Origin: Massilia timonae CCUG 45783
GTDB taxonomy: Bacteria; Pseudomonadota; Gammaproteobacteria; Burkholderiales; Burkholderiaceae_D
NCBI RefSeq assembly: GCF_000315425.1
Contig: NZ_JH992922.1
Span: 2,262,204-2,326,203, forward strand
Direction of reading: 5' to 3'
Length of the DNA: 64,000 bases
Position numbers and translations under genes: made by a program
Notes under the pieces: model-generated
Seen by the model: the letters and a program-made list of their open reading frames with translations, nothing else
Databases searched by the model: none
Told to the model about the DNA's origin: nothing
Shown: positions 1 to 9,711 of the stretch, piece after piece
How positions within the stretch are numbered: the stretch's first letter is position 1
How the letters are laid out: each line of letters begins with the position of its first letter

Positions 1-387
1 ATCCTGCTGCACAAGAGCCAGGCGATCCTGGGCGTGGAGCTGGCAACCCCGGCCGACAAGGTGCAGGTCGTGGTCGTCGATTCCAAGACCGGCAAGGACG
101 TGGCGTCGCTGGAACTGGGCGAGCAGGATGCCGGCATCGTGCCGATCGCCTGGGATGGCGTGCCGGACGCCACCAAGGTCGACGCCGACGGCAAGCCGAT
201 CGTGCTGCCCGACGGCGCCTACACCTTCCGCGTGATCGCCAGCCGCGGCGGTGAAGTCCTCAAGGATGCCAAGACCCTGTCCTTCGACAGCGTCGCCAGC
301 GTCACCACCGGTGGCAAGGATGGCGTCAAGTTGAACCTGCCGGGCAAGGGCGCTGTCACCCTGGCCGATATCAAACAAGTCATGTAA
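1..387 (+). CDS. flgD: FlgD, hook-cap / hook assembly protein (C-terminal part only)
   Basis: The open frame enters from the left edge and ends at 387, so only the last 128 residues are present. They show the FlgD C-terminal Ig/tudor-like domain, including a GxVPIAWDG-type segment and the ending LADIKQVM. FlgD forms the scaffold cap on which FlgE hook subunits polymerise. flgE starts 39 bp downstream in the same direction, the standard flg operon order. A GTG at 34 is inside the gene and is not its start. Identification rests on the domain pattern plus synteny. Confidence 0.9.
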   Translation: MLLHKSQAILGVELATPADKVQVVVVDSKTGKDVASLELGEQDAGIVPIAWDGVPDATKVDADGKPIVLPDGAYTFRVIASRGGEVLKDAKTLSFDSVASVTTGGKDGVKLNLPGKGAVTLADIKQVM

Positions 388-426
388 GCCGAGCCGCTTA
401 CTCTACCCTTATTCAGGAGTACTACC

Positions 427-1977
427 ATGTCTTTCCAACAAGGCTTGAGCGGCTTGAATGCTGCAGCTAAATCGCTCGACGTTATCGGCAACAATATCGC
501 CAACGCCAGCACCGTCGGTTTCAAAGGGTCGACCACCCAGTTCGCCGACGTCTATGCGAGTGCGCTCAACGGCGCGGGCGGCACCCAGGCCGGTATCGGC
601 GTCAAGGTCGCAGCCATTGCCCAGCAATTCACCCAAGGTAATATCGAAACCACGAACAATCCGCTCGACATCGCCATCAACGGTTCCGGTTTCTTCCGCG
701 TCGAGCAGGCCGGCGTGGTGCAATATTCGCGCAACGGCCAGTTTTCGCTCGACAAGCAGGGCTATATCGTCAACCCCCAGGGCGCCAAGCTGACCGGTTA
801 CGGTCTCGGCGCCAACGGCCAGCTGGCCGCCGGCGCGCCGGTGCCGCTGCGCATCGACACCTCGGACCAGCCGCCGAAGGTCTCCACCAAGGGCCTGATC
901 CAGCTGCAGCTCGACTCGCGCTCGACCGCGCCGGCCAACTCGCCGTTCGACCCGAGCGACCCGACCACCTACAACAAGCAGGTGCCGATGGCCGTGTATG
1001 ACACGCTGGGCAATTCGCACACGCTGTCGACCTATTACGTGCGCGACAAGGACAATCCGGAGGTCTGGAATGTCTACGCGTCGAAGGACGGCACCGAACT
1101 GAACGCATTGGCAGCCGTCGGCGTGACCCAGACCGACGAAGCATCGGTCGAGGCAAACGCGACGTGGACCACCGCCAACAACGCGGTGCCGAAAGACGCG
1201 ACCGCCGTTGCTGGCGCGGCGGCCGGGTATGCGCGCGCCGCCGCAGCAGCGATCGCGGCTAAGGCAGGTGAACTCGATGTGAAGTATGCGGCGTCGGGCA
1301 ATGCCGCCGAGGTCAGCGCAGCCGCGCTCGCCGCAGCCGCGGTGCCGGGCGCGACCCCGGCCGACATCGATGCCGCGATCGCCAAGGAACTCAAGATGGA
1401 AGGGCAGAAAGTCGGCTCCCTGGTATTCAATACCAACGGCTCGCTGAACATGGCCGAAAGCGGCAACTCGGACGGCAAGAACGGCAAGTTCGACTTCGTC
1501 ATCCCGGTGGTGCCGTCGACCGGCGCCGAGTCGGTGCTGAATGTGCAGATCGATTTCGCCGGCACCACCCAGTACGGCACCGCCACCAGCGAAAAACGCA
1601 TCGAGCAGGATGGCTACAAGCCGGGCGCGCTGCAGCGTTTCACCACCGGCGCCGACGGCACCATCCTGGGCCAGTACAGCAACGGCCAGACCAAGGCGCT
1701 GGGCCAGGTCGTGCTGGCCAACTTCACCAACCCGAACGGGCTGGAACCGCTGGGCAATAATGCCTGGGCCGAATCGGCCAACTCGGGCGTGCCGCTGATC
1801 GGCATCGCCGGCACCGGGGGGATGGGCGTGCTGCAGTCGAACGCCACCGAAGCGTCGAGCGTCGACCTGACCGCCGAACTGGTCAACATGATCACCGCGC
1901 AGCGCGTGTACCAGGCCAACTCGCAGACCATCAAGACGCAGGATTCGGTGATGCAGACGCTGGTCAACCTGCGTTAA
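427..1977 (+). CDS. flgE: FlgE, flagellar hook protein with an alanine-rich insertion
   Basis: FlgE polymerises into the flexible hook joining rod and filament. The N-terminus (MSFQQGLSGLNAAAKSLDVI, then GNNIANASTVGFKGS) is the classic rod/hook/filament D0 signature. The C-terminus (VDLTAELVNMITAQRVYQAN, then SQTIKTQDSVMQTL) is its partner helix. An AGGAGT ribosome site lies just before ATG 427. At 516 residues it is about 100 longer than common FlgE proteins. The extra part is around residues 222-325 and contains runs of Ala/Gly in the surface-exposed hook domain. The frame is intact across the insertion. Identification is certain; the role of the insertion is unknown. Confidence 0.97.
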   Translation: MSFQQGLSGLNAAAKSLDVIGNNIANASTVGFKGSTTQFADVYASALNGAGGTQAGIGVKVAAIAQQFTQGNIETTNNPLDIAINGSGFFRVEQAGVVQYSRNGQFSLDKQGYIVNPQGAKLTGYGLGANGQLAAGAPVPLRIDTSDQPPKVSTKGLIQLQLDSRSTAPANSPFDPSDPTTYNKQVPMAVYDTLGNSHTLSTYYVRDKDNPEVWNVYASKDGTELNALAAVGVTQTDEASVEANATWTTANNAVPKDATAVAGAAAGYARAAAAAIAAKAGELDVKYAASGNAAEVSAAALAAAAVPGATPADIDAAIAKELKMEGQKVGSLVFNTNGSLNMAESGNSDGKNGKFDFVIPVVPSTGAESVLNVQIDFAGTTQYGTATSEKRIEQDGYKPGALQRFTTGADGTILGQYSNGQTKALGQVVLANFTNPNGLEPLGNNAWAESANSGVPLIGIAGTGGMGVLQSNATEASSVDLTAELVNMITAQRVYQANSQTIKTQDSVMQTLVNLR

Positions 1978-2041
1978 CGACTGGATATGCCGGCGGTGGG
2001 TAAACCACCGTCGCACCACCGCAACAAACAAAGGACCGACC

Positions 2042-2782
2042 ATGGACCGCCTGATCTACACCGCCGCCTCCGGCGCCAAGCACATCCTCGAACAGCAGGC
2101 CACGACCTCGAACAACCTGGCCAACGTCAGCACCACGGGCTTCCGTGCCCAGCTCGACGTGTTCCGTTCGGCGCCGGTGCAGGGTCCGGGCCTGCCGACG
2201 CGCGCCTTCGTGGTCGACTCGACCGCCGGCAACGACTTTTCGTCGGGCGCGTTGCAGGTCACGGGCCGCGACCTGGACGTGGCGGTGAAGGGGCAGGGCT
2301 GGCTGGCGGTGCAGATGCCGGACGGCACCGAGGCGTATACCCGCAACGGTTCGCTGCAGATGAGCCCGAACGGCGTGCTGACCACGGCGTCGGGCCAGAC
2401 CATCGCCGGCGAGGGCGGTCCGATCACGATTCCGCCCGACGCCACCGTGACGGTCGGCGGCGACGGCACCGTCTCGACCATCTCCAACGTCGATTCGCCG
2501 GCCGCGCCGGCCGTGCTGGGCCGCCTGAAGCTGGTCAATCCGCTTGACGCCGACCTGGTGCGCGGCGACGACGGCCTGTTCCGCCTGAAGGATGGCGGCA
2601 ACGCCCAGCTCGACCCCAATGTGCGGGTGGCGGGCGGCGCGCTCGAGGGCAGCAACGTCAATCCGGTCGATTGCATGGTCGACATGATCTCCCTGGCAAG
2701 GTCGTTCGACACGCAAATGAGCCTGTTGAAGAACGCCGAGAATAACGCCGCAAAAGCGACCCAGATCCTCGCTTTGAATTGA
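2042..2782 (+). CDS. flgF: FlgF, proximal rod protein
   Basis: FlgF is one of the axial rod subunits crossing the periplasm. The protein has 246 residues, the usual length. The N-terminus MDRLIYTAASGAKHILEQQA with [13 protein letters not shown] is the rod signature, a central GQGWLAVQMPDGTEAYTRNG segment is shared with FlgG, and the C-terminal helix ends in ATQILALN. An AAAGGA ribosome site precedes ATG 2042. It sits between flgE and flgG in the canonical order and is presumably co-transcribed. Confidence 0.96.
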   Translation: MDRLIYTAASGAKHILEQQATTSNNLANVSTTGFRAQLDVFRSAPVQGPGLPTRAFVVDSTAGNDFSSGALQVTGRDLDVAVKGQGWLAVQMPDGTEAYTRNGSLQMSPNGVLTTASGQTIAGEGGPITIPPDATVTVGGDGTVSTISNVDSPAAPAVLGRLKLVNPLDADLVRGDDGLFRLKDGGNAQLDPNVRVAGGALEGSNVNPVDCMVDMISLARSFDTQMSLLKNAENNAAKATQILALN

Positions 2783-2846
2783 TAGTTGCCCCGGCATAAT
2801 TCTATTGTGCGTGGCGGTGTTCGCCTGCCACCAATAGGAGAATGCC

Positions 2847-3629
2847 ATGATTCGTTCGCTGTACATCGCCAAGACCGGTCTGGAAGCCCAGCAGACCAAC
2901 CTGGACGTCATTTCGAACAACCTCGCCAACGTCAGCACCAACGGCTTCAAGAAGTCGCGCGCCGTGTTCGAGGACCTGCTGTACCAGAACGTACGCCAGC
3001 CAGGCGCCCAGTCGTCGCAGCAGACCAACCTGCCATCGGGCCTGCAGATCGGCACCGGTGTGCGCACCGTCGCCACCGAGCGCATCCACACCCAGGGCAA
3101 CCCCCAGCTGACCGGCAATGACAAGGACGTCATGGTCAACGGTCCCGGCTACTTCCCGGTCCTGATGCCGGACGGCACCCAGGCGTATACCCGCGACGGC
3201 TCCTTCCAGAAAGACCAGAACGGCCAGCTCGTCACCTCGAGCGGCTTCGTGGTCCAGCCCGCCATCACCGTGCCGGCCAATGCCGAATCGATCAGCGTCG
3301 GCCGCGACGGCACCGTGTCGGTCAAGATCGCCGGCGAAACCGCGATGACCCAGATCGGCGCCCTGCAACTGGCGACCTTCATCAATCCCGCCGGCCTCGA
3401 GTCGCGCGGCGAGAACCTGTACGTCGAAACCACCTCGTCGGGCGCACCGAACCTGAACGTGCCAGGCACCAATGGCGCAGGCAACCTGATGCAAGGGTAT
3501 GTCGAAGCGTCGAACGTCAACGTGGTCGAAGAAATGGTCGCCATGATCCAGACCCAGCGCGCCTACGAGATCAACAGCAAGGCGATCACGACTTCCGACC
3601 AGATGCTCCAGAAACTGTCGCAGCTCTAA
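2847..3629 (+). CDS. flgG: FlgG, distal rod protein
   Basis: FlgG builds the distal rod that runs through the P and L rings. The 260-residue product starts [20 protein letters not shown] with [15 protein letters not shown], contains [20 protein letters not shown], and ends with the conserved helix [20 protein letters not shown] before [10 protein letters not shown]. An AGGAG ribosome site stands before the ATG. It is a close paralogue of the preceding flgF. flgH follows after 10 bp. Confidence 0.97.
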   Translation: MIRSLYIAKTGLEAQQTNLDVISNNLANVSTNGFKKSRAVFEDLLYQNVRQPGAQSSQQTNLPSGLQIGTGVRTVATERIHTQGNPQLTGNDKDVMVNGPGYFPVLMPDGTQAYTRDGSFQKDQNGQLVTSSGFVVQPAITVPANAESISVGRDGTVSVKIAGETAMTQIGALQLATFINPAGLESRGENLYVETTSSGAPNLNVPGTNGAGNLMQGYVEASNVNVVEEMVAMIQTQRAYEINSKAITTSDQMLQKLSQL

Positions 3630-3639
3630 TCCAGTCCTC

Positions 3640-4293
3640 ATGAAAACCCTGTCTCTGTCCTTCCTCGCCGCGGTGGCGCTGCTTGCCGGTTGCAACACCG
3701 CGCCGACCACCATCGTGCAAGGCCCGACCAGCGCCCGTCCGATGCTGGTCGACACCACCCCAGCCACCGACGGCGCCATCTTCAACGTCAACAGCTACCG
3801 CCCGATGTTCGAAGACCGCCGCGCGCGCCACATCGGCGACCTGCTGACCGTGAACATCAGCGAGCGCACCAGCGCCACCAAGACCGGCGCCAGCTCGGGC
3901 AACAAGACCGGCAGCGCCAGCTTCACCGCGCCTGGCCTGCTGGCCGGCACCATCGGCGCCGGCGTCGACCTCGAGTCGGGCACCAAGTATGCCGACGGCG
4001 ACAACCAGAGCGCCTCGAACAATTTCAGCGGCACCATCGGCGTGACCGTCACCGAAGTGCTGCCCAACGGTAACCTGATCGTGGCCGGCGAAAAGCAGGT
4101 CGCGATGAACAAGGGCACCGAGTTCATCCGTTTCTCGGGCATGGTCAGCCCGGACACGATCCAGGCCGGCAATACGGTCTCGTCGGCGGTGATCGCCGAT
4201 GCGCGGGTCGAATACCGCACCAACAGCCGTCTCGACCGCGCCGAGGTGACCTCGATGCTGTCGCGCTTCTTCCTGTCGATGCTGCCGTTCTAA
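3640..4293 (+). CDS. flgH: FlgH, L-ring lipoprotein
   Basis: FlgH forms the outer-membrane L ring around the rod. The N-terminus MKTLSLSFLAAVALLAGC is a lipoprotein signal with lipobox LAGC and acylated Cys18. The body carries the typical YRPMFEDRRARHIGDLLTVN pattern, and the end RAEVTSMLSRFFLSMLPF is characteristic of the family. The length of 217 residues is normal. It lies 10 bp after flgG and 15 bp before flgI. Confidence 0.96.
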   Translation: MKTLSLSFLAAVALLAGCNTAPTTIVQGPTSARPMLVDTTPATDGAIFNVNSYRPMFEDRRARHIGDLLTVNISERTSATKTGASSGNKTGSASFTAPGLLAGTIGAGVDLESGTKYADGDNQSASNNFSGTIGVTVTEVLPNGNLIVAGEKQVAMNKGTEFIRFSGMVSPDTIQAGNTVSSAVIADARVEYRTNSRLDRAEVTSMLSRFFLSMLPF

Positions 4294-4308
4294 TTTAAAG
4301 AGTCATTC

Positions 4309-5421
4309 ATGCGTAAGATCACCGTCTTCATGCTGCTCGCCGCCGCGCTTGCGGGGACTGCTCCAGTGGCCCAGGCCGAGCGCCTGAAGGACCTGGCGAC
4401 CATCGCCGGCGTGCGCCAGAACCAGTTGTCGGGCTACGGCATCGTCGTGGGCCTGGACGGCACCGGCGACCAGACCACGCAAACCCCGTTCACCGTGCAG
4501 TCGATCAAGGCGATGCTGCAGCAGAAGGGCATCAACCTGCCGGCCGGCGTCCAGCTGCAACTGAAGAACGTGGCGGCGGTGATGGTCACCACCTCGCTGC
4601 CGGCCTTCGCCCAGCCGGGCCAGACGCTGGACATCACCGTGTCGTCGATCGGCAACGCGAAAAGCCTGCGCGGCGGCACCTTGCTGATGGCGCCGCTGCA
4701 CGGCGCCGACGGCCAGGTGTACGCGATGGCCCAGGGCAGCCTGGTGGTCGGCGGCGTCGGCGCGCAAGCCCCGGGCGGCGGCGCCCAGGTGCAGGTCAAC
4801 CACCTGTCGGTGGGCCGCATCTCGGGCGGCGCGACCGTCGAGCGCGCGGTGGCGTCGAACCTCGGCGCGGACAACCAGATCCGCCTGGAACTGAAAGAGA
4901 CCGACTTCGCCACCGCGGCGCGCGTGGTCGAAGCCGTCAACGACCAGTTCGGTCCCGGCGTGGCGACCGCCCTCGACGGCCGCGTGGTGCGCGTGCGCAC
5001 CCCGTCGTCGAGCGACCAGCGCGTGGCCTTCCTGGGCCAGCTGGAACAGATCGACGTCAAGCAGCCGCTGGCCTCGGCCAAGGTGATCATGAATGCGCGC
5101 ACCGGTTCGGTGGTGATGAACCAGGCCGTGATGCTGGAAAACTGCGCGATCTCGCACGGCAACCTGTCGGTGACGATCGGCGCCGACACGCAGGTGAGCC
5201 AGCCGAATCCGGGCACCCTGGGCGCCACCGTCGTGACCCAGAATCCGAGCGTCGAGATCAGGAAGGAACCGGGCCAGGTGCTCAACGTCAAGGGCGGCGC
5301 TTCGCTGGCCGAAGTGGTGAAGGCGATGAATTCGATCGGCGCCACCCCGCAAGACCTGCTGGCCATCCTGCAGGCGCTGAAGGCGTCCGGTTCGCTGCGC
5401 GCCGAACTTGAAATCATCTAA
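4309..5421 (+). CDS. flgI: FlgI, P-ring protein
   Basis: FlgI forms the periplasmic P ring. A Sec signal peptide (MRKITVFMLLAAALAG ... AQAE, about 24 residues) is followed by the mature start RLKDLATIAGVRQNQLSGYG and by GLDGTGDQT, which are diagnostic. The product is 370 residues, as expected. It follows flgH by 15 bp and is followed by flgJ after 15 bp, keeping the order needed for ring assembly. Confidence 0.97.
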   Translation: MRKITVFMLLAAALAGTAPVAQAERLKDLATIAGVRQNQLSGYGIVVGLDGTGDQTTQTPFTVQSIKAMLQQKGINLPAGVQLQLKNVAAVMVTTSLPAFAQPGQTLDITVSSIGNAKSLRGGTLLMAPLHGADGQVYAMAQGSLVVGGVGAQAPGGGAQVQVNHLSVGRISGGATVERAVASNLGADNQIRLELKETDFATAARVVEAVNDQFGPGVATALDGRVVRVRTPSSSDQRVAFLGQLEQIDVKQPLASAKVIMNARTGSVVMNQAVMLENCAISHGNLSVTIGADTQVSQPNPGTLGATVVTQNPSVEIRKEPGQVLNVKGGASLAEVVKAMNSIGATPQDLLAILQALKASGSLRAELEII

Positions 5422-5436
5422 TTCATTGAGCCACGC

Positions 5437-6390
5437 ATGATCGCCTCGCGCCTCTCCAACGACCAGACCGCCAAGCTCGCGCTCGACACCAACAGCCTCA
5501 ACGGCTTGCGGCAGAGCGCGAAGGATGGCTCGCCGGCCGCCCTCAAGGAAGCGGCGACCCAGTTCGAGGCGATGTTCATCAATATGATGATGAAGAGCAT
5601 GCGCGACGCCACGCCGCAGGAAGGTCTGATGGACAACCAGCAGACCAAGACCTTCACCACCATGCTCGACCAGCAGATGAGCCAGAACCTGGCCAAGCGC
5701 GGCGTCGGCCTGGCCGACGTGCTGGTGCGCCAGCTGAGCTCGCAGCAGATGGGCCAGCAGGCGCTGGCGATCGGCGCCGACGGCGTGAGCGCCGGCGCAA
5801 GCACCGGCATGGGCACGCGCGGCCTGCCGGGCGCGATGAATGGCGCCGCCATGTACCAGAACAGCGCCGGCACGGAAGGCGCCGGCAAGGCGCCGGCGCT
5901 GCCGGCCACGCTCGAGAATGGCCGCACCCAGGCGCCGCACGTGCGCGCCTTCCAGGAAAAGCTGCACGAGCACGCCCACGCGGCCGAGCAGAGCACCGGC
6001 ATCCCGGCCAAGTTCATGCTGGGCCAGGCCGCGCTCGAGACGGGCTGGGGCAAGCGCATGATCAAGAATGCCGACGGCACCAGCAGCAACAACCTGTTCG
6101 GCATCAAGGCCGGTCCGAGCTGGAAGGGCAAGGTCGCCACCGCCGTGACGACCGAGTACGTGAACGGCAAGCCGCAGACGAAAGTGGAGAAATTCCGCGC
6201 CTACGATTCGCCCGCCGATTCGTTCCGCGACTACGCCAGGCTGATCGCCAACAATCCGCGTTACGAAAAAGTCATCGCCAGCGGCGGCGACGCCGAAGCC
6301 TTCGCCAAGGGCCTGCAGCGCGCCGGCTATGCGACCGACCCGAATTACGCGGCCAAGCTGACCCGGTTGATCAAGAACTCGCTGGCCTGA
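5437..6390 (+). CDS. flgJ: FlgJ, rod-capping muramidase
   Basis: FlgJ caps the growing rod and opens the peptidoglycan. Residues about 1-110 are the rod-binding domain (AATQFEAMFINMMMKSMRDA, then TPQEGLMDNQ). A Gly/Ala-rich linker follows. From about residue 165 to the end is a glucosaminidase-type hydrolase domain (STGIPAKFMLGQAALETGWG with the likely catalytic Glu, NLFGIKA, YDSPADSFRDYA). The two-domain form is typical of beta- and gammaproteobacteria. The length is 317 residues, last gene before the 90 bp flgJ-flgK gap. Confidence 0.96.
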   Translation: MIASRLSNDQTAKLALDTNSLNGLRQSAKDGSPAALKEAATQFEAMFINMMMKSMRDATPQEGLMDNQQTKTFTTMLDQQMSQNLAKRGVGLADVLVRQLSSQQMGQQALAIGADGVSAGASTGMGTRGLPGAMNGAAMYQNSAGTEGAGKAPALPATLENGRTQAPHVRAFQEKLHEHAHAAEQSTGIPAKFMLGQAALETGWGKRMIKNADGTSSNNLFGIKAGPSWKGKVATAVTTEYVNGKPQTKVEKFRAYDSPADSFRDYARLIANNPRYEKVIASGGDAEAFAKGLQRAGYATDPNYAAKLTRLIKNSLA

Positions 6391-6426
6391 AGCGCTGGCC
6401 CAGAAAAATGTCGTTACAAATGACCG

Positions 6427-6453
6427 TCAAGTTTTTCCAAAAGCTGCCGTAGA
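6427..6453 (+). promoter_or_regulatory. sigma-28 (FliA)-type promoter of flgKL
   Basis: TCAA, 15 bases, then GCCGTAGA matches the FliA pattern TAAA-N15-GCCGATAA with the exact spacing. The spacer begins GTTTTTCCA, closely resembling the spacer of the fliC promoter candidate at 44693-44719. It lies 27 bp before flgK, whose hook-filament junction product is a late flagellar gene in FliA systems. Confidence 0.65.
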
Positions 6454-6480
6454 CGGACTTGTTAAAGAGAGAAAAAAGTC

Positions 6481-8448
6481 ATGAGTAGCCTTCTCGCCAT
6501 CGGTAAGACCGGCCTGTACGCAGCCCAGGCGGCCCTGTCCACCACCGGCCACAACATCACCAACGCCAACGTGGCCGGCTACAGCCGCCAGGTGGTGGTG
6601 CAGGCCACCTCGGCCGCCCTGAACACCGGCGTCGGCTTCATGGGCACCGGCACCCAGATCGCGCAGATCAAGCGCTACAGCGACGACTTTTTGAACACGC
6701 AGGTGCGCAACGCCCAGGCCAGCAGCAGCGGCCTGGAATCGTATTATTCGCAGATCAAGCAGATCGACAACCTGCTGGCCGACACCACGTCGGGCCTGAC
6801 CCCGGCGATGCAGGGATTCTTCAAGGGCGTGCAGGACATGGCCGCAAACCGCGCCTCGGTGCCGTCGCGCCAGGCCATGCTGTCGAACGCCGAATCGCTG
6901 GCCACGCGCCTGAACGGCCTGGATGCGCGCCTGGGCGAGATCCGCGAGGGCGTCAATTCCGAGATCGAGTCGAGCGTCACCGCGATCAACACCTACGCCC
7001 AGCAGATCGCCAAGCTCAACGAGCAGATCGGCAACTATGCCTCGTCGCCCCAGCGTCCGCCGAACGACTTGCTGGACCAGCGCGACCAGCTGGTGCTCGA
7101 ACTGAACAAATACGTCAAGGCCTCCGTGCTGCCGGGCGATAACAACAGCCTGACGGTTTCGATCGGCAATGGCCAGCCGCTGGTGGTGGGCCAGGATTCC
7201 TTCCAGCTGGCGACGATGCAGTCGCCGACCGACCTGACGCGCCTGGAAGTGGGCTACCAGGTCGGCAACAAGGTGTCGGTGCTGCCCGACGGCGCGCTAC
7301 CGGGCGGCAAGCTGGGCGGCGTGCTCGATTTCCGCAGCAACACGCTGGACAAGGCCCAGAGCCAGCTCGGCAAGATCGCGATCGGCCTGGCCTTCGAGTT
7401 CAACCGCCAGCACGAGCTGGGCCTGGACCAGAACGGCGAGCCGGGCAAGGCCTTCTTCAACGAAGCGCCGGCCTACGTCGGCAAGAGCGTCAACAGCTCG
7501 CGGCTGAGCACGTCGGAACTGACGGCCAAGGTCGTCGATCCGTCCAAGCTGACCGACAACGACTACGAGGTCAAGTTCTCCGAAGGCCGCTACCACGTGG
7601 TCAGCCTGCCGGACCGCACCTCGGTCGGGTCGGTCGAGCCCGATGCCGACGGCAACGCCACCTTCGAGGTCGGCGGCGTGGAGATGAGCTTCTCGAAGAG
7701 CGCGCGCGAGGGCGACACCTTCCTGGTGCGCCCGACCATCAACGGCGCGGCCGACTTCAAGGTGCTGGCCACCGACGTGTCGCAGATCGCGGCCGCGGCG
7801 CCGGTCCTGAGCAAGGAACCCTTGACCAACACCGGCAGCGGCAAGATCAGCGAAGTCAAGGTCGAAAAAGAATTCCTGGACACGCCGCCCACGCTGCCGA
7901 TCACGCTCACGTTCAATGCTGGCGCCGGCGACGAGCCCGGCACGCTGACGGGTTTTCCCGATGGCGAGCCTGTCTACAGGGTGGACGACAAGGGCGAGAA
8001 GACGCTGATCGAGGGCGACGTCCAGTTCGAAAATGGCGCCACCTACAGCTTCGGCGGCATCACCGTGACCATGACCGGCGCCCCGGGCGGCGGGGACAAG
8101 TTCGAGATTGCCGACAACAGCAGCGGCGTCGGCGACACCCGCAACATCGCGGCGCTGGGCGAGCTGCAGACCAAGAACATCTTCAACGGCGGCACCGCGA
8201 CCATCCAGTCGTCGTACGCCCAGATGGTGAGCGAAGTCGGCAACAAGACGCGCGAAGTCCAGATCAATGCCTCGGCCAGCAATGCCCTGCTGGCGCAGGC
8301 GCAGGGCGCCCAGGCCGACGTCGCCGGCGTCAACCTGGACGAGGAAGCCACCAACCTGATCAAGTACCAGCAGGCCTACCAGGCGGCCAGCAAGGTGATG
8401 CAGATCGCCGGCACGATCTTCGATTCGCTGCTGTCGATCGGCCGCTAA
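6481..8448 (+). CDS. flgK: FlgK, hook-filament junction protein 1
   Basis: FlgK joins hook to filament. The N-terminus (LLAIGKTGLYAAQAALSTTG, then HNITNANVAGYSRQVV) and the C-terminus (VNLDEEATNLIKYQQAYQAA, then SKVMQIAGTIFDSLLSI) are the D0 helices of the family. At 655 residues it is at the long end, with an expanded central domain around residues 330-540. A sigma-28-like promoter lies immediately upstream. flgL follows after 25 bp and is probably co-transcribed. Confidence 0.96.
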   Translation: MSSLLAIGKTGLYAAQAALSTTGHNITNANVAGYSRQVVVQATSAALNTGVGFMGTGTQIAQIKRYSDDFLNTQVRNAQASSSGLESYYSQIKQIDNLLADTTSGLTPAMQGFFKGVQDMAANRASVPSRQAMLSNAESLATRLNGLDARLGEIREGVNSEIESSVTAINTYAQQIAKLNEQIGNYASSPQRPPNDLLDQRDQLVLELNKYVKASVLPGDNNSLTVSIGNGQPLVVGQDSFQLATMQSPTDLTRLEVGYQVGNKVSVLPDGALPGGKLGGVLDFRSNTLDKAQSQLGKIAIGLAFEFNRQHELGLDQNGEPGKAFFNEAPAYVGKSVNSSRLSTSELTAKVVDPSKLTDNDYEVKFSEGRYHVVSLPDRTSVGSVEPDADGNATFEVGGVEMSFSKSAREGDTFLVRPTINGAADFKVLATDVSQIAAAAPVLSKEPLTNTGSGKISEVKVEKEFLDTPPTLPITLTFNAGAGDEPGTLTGFPDGEPVYRVDDKGEKTLIEGDVQFENGATYSFGGITVTMTGAPGGGDKFEIADNSSGVGDTRNIAALGELQTKNIFNGGTATIQSSYAQMVSEVGNKTREVQINASASNALLAQAQGAQADVAGVNLDEEATNLIKYQQAYQAASKVMQIAGTIFDSLLSIGR

Positions 8449-8473
8449 CGCCTGACCCCGAGCAAAGACCATC

Positions 8474-9697
8474 ATGCGCATCAGTACCCTGAACCTGTAC
8501 AACACTTCGACCAACCAGCTCAACAACCTGCAGTCGGCGCTGGCGCGCACGCAGATGCAGCTGTCGACCGACCGCCGCCTGTTGACCCCGGCCGACGATC
8601 CAGTGGCGTCGGCGCGCGCGCTGGAGGTGACTCAATCGCAGAACGTCAACGCCCAGTTCGCCACCAACCGCAGCAGCGCCAAATCGTCGATGGGCTTCGT
8701 GGAATCGGCGCTGCAGAACGCCGGCGACCTGCTGCAGGAAATGCAGCGGCTGACGGTGGATGGCGGCAATGGCGCCATGCTGCAGAGCGACCGCGAGAAG
8801 CTGGCCACCGAACTCGAGGGCCGCCTGGCCGACCTGCTGGGCGTGGCCAATACCGCCGACGGCGCCGGCGGCTACCTGTTCTCGGGCTTCAAGACCACCA
8901 CCCAGCCGTTCACGGCGACGCCGACCGGCGCCGCCTACCAGGGCGACTCGGGCGTGCGCCAGCTGCAGGTGAGCGAGTCGCGCAAGGTCCCGCTGTCGGC
9001 TTCGGGCAGCGCCGTGTTCGAGTCGATCCCGACCGGCAACGGCACGTTCCAGACCAAGGCCGATACCGACAATACCGGCGCCGCCATCATCTCGTCGGGT
9101 TCGGTGGTCGACCGCAAGGGACTGGACGGCAGCAAGTACGAGATCGTGTTCGACGTGAGCGCGGACACGCCGCCGGTGACCACCTACTCGGTGTACCGGA
9201 CCGATCCGAGCAGCGACGAGCCCCTCCAGGAAGGCGTTCCCTACAAGGAAGGCCAGCAGATCGCCTTCGGCGGCATGGCGATGGACATCAAGGGCGTGCC
9301 GGCAGCCGGCGACAAGTTCAGCGTCGAGCCGAGCCAGAAGCAGTCGGTGTTCACCACCGTGACCGACCTGATCAAGACGCTGCGCATGCCGGGCGACGGC
9401 GCGGCAGGCAAGGCGGCGCTGACCAACCAGCTCAACTCGGCGCTCGACAACCTCAAGAACGCCCACGACAACGTGCTGACCGTGCAGGCCTCGGTCGGCG
9501 CCCACATGAACGAACTCGACTACCTGGACAGCGCCGGTTCCGACCTCGACATCCAGTATGCGACCACGCTGGACGACCTGCAGGGCCTGGACACGGTCAA
9601 GGCGATTTCGGACTTCTCCCAGCAACAGCTGACGCTGCAGGCGGCGCAGATGTCGTTCAAGACGATGTCGGGGCTGTCGCTGTTCAACGTCCTTTGA
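8474..9697 (+). CDS. flgL: FlgL, hook-filament junction protein 2
   Basis: FlgL is the second junction protein and resembles flagellin at both ends. The N-terminus MRISTLNLYNTSTNQLNNLQ followed by LTPADDPVASARALEV is typical, and the C-terminal helix runs to QAAQMSFKTMSGLSLFNVL. The length is 407 residues. It is the last gene of the rightward flg block. The convergent AsmA-like gene ends only 14 bp away, and I see no obvious hairpin terminator between them. Confidence 0.95.
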   Translation: MRISTLNLYNTSTNQLNNLQSALARTQMQLSTDRRLLTPADDPVASARALEVTQSQNVNAQFATNRSSAKSSMGFVESALQNAGDLLQEMQRLTVDGGNGAMLQSDREKLATELEGRLADLLGVANTADGAGGYLFSGFKTTTQPFTATPTGAAYQGDSGVRQLQVSESRKVPLSASGSAVFESIPTGNGTFQTKADTDNTGAAIISSGSVVDRKGLDGSKYEIVFDVSADTPPVTTYSVYRTDPSSDEPLQEGVPYKEGQQIAFGGMAMDIKGVPAAGDKFSVEPSQKQSVFTTVTDLIKTLRMPGDGAAGKAALTNQLNSALDNLKNAHDNVLTVQASVGAHMNELDYLDSAGSDLDIQYATTLDDLQGLDTVKAISDFSQQQLTLQAAQMSFKTMSGLSLFNVL

Positions 9698-9711
9698 TTA
9701 ACGCCCGGTGA

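Noticed and set aside
409..2043. 544-codon open frame opposite flgE
   Set aside because: Shadow of flgE; His/Arg/Gly-rich with no family features and no ribosome site.
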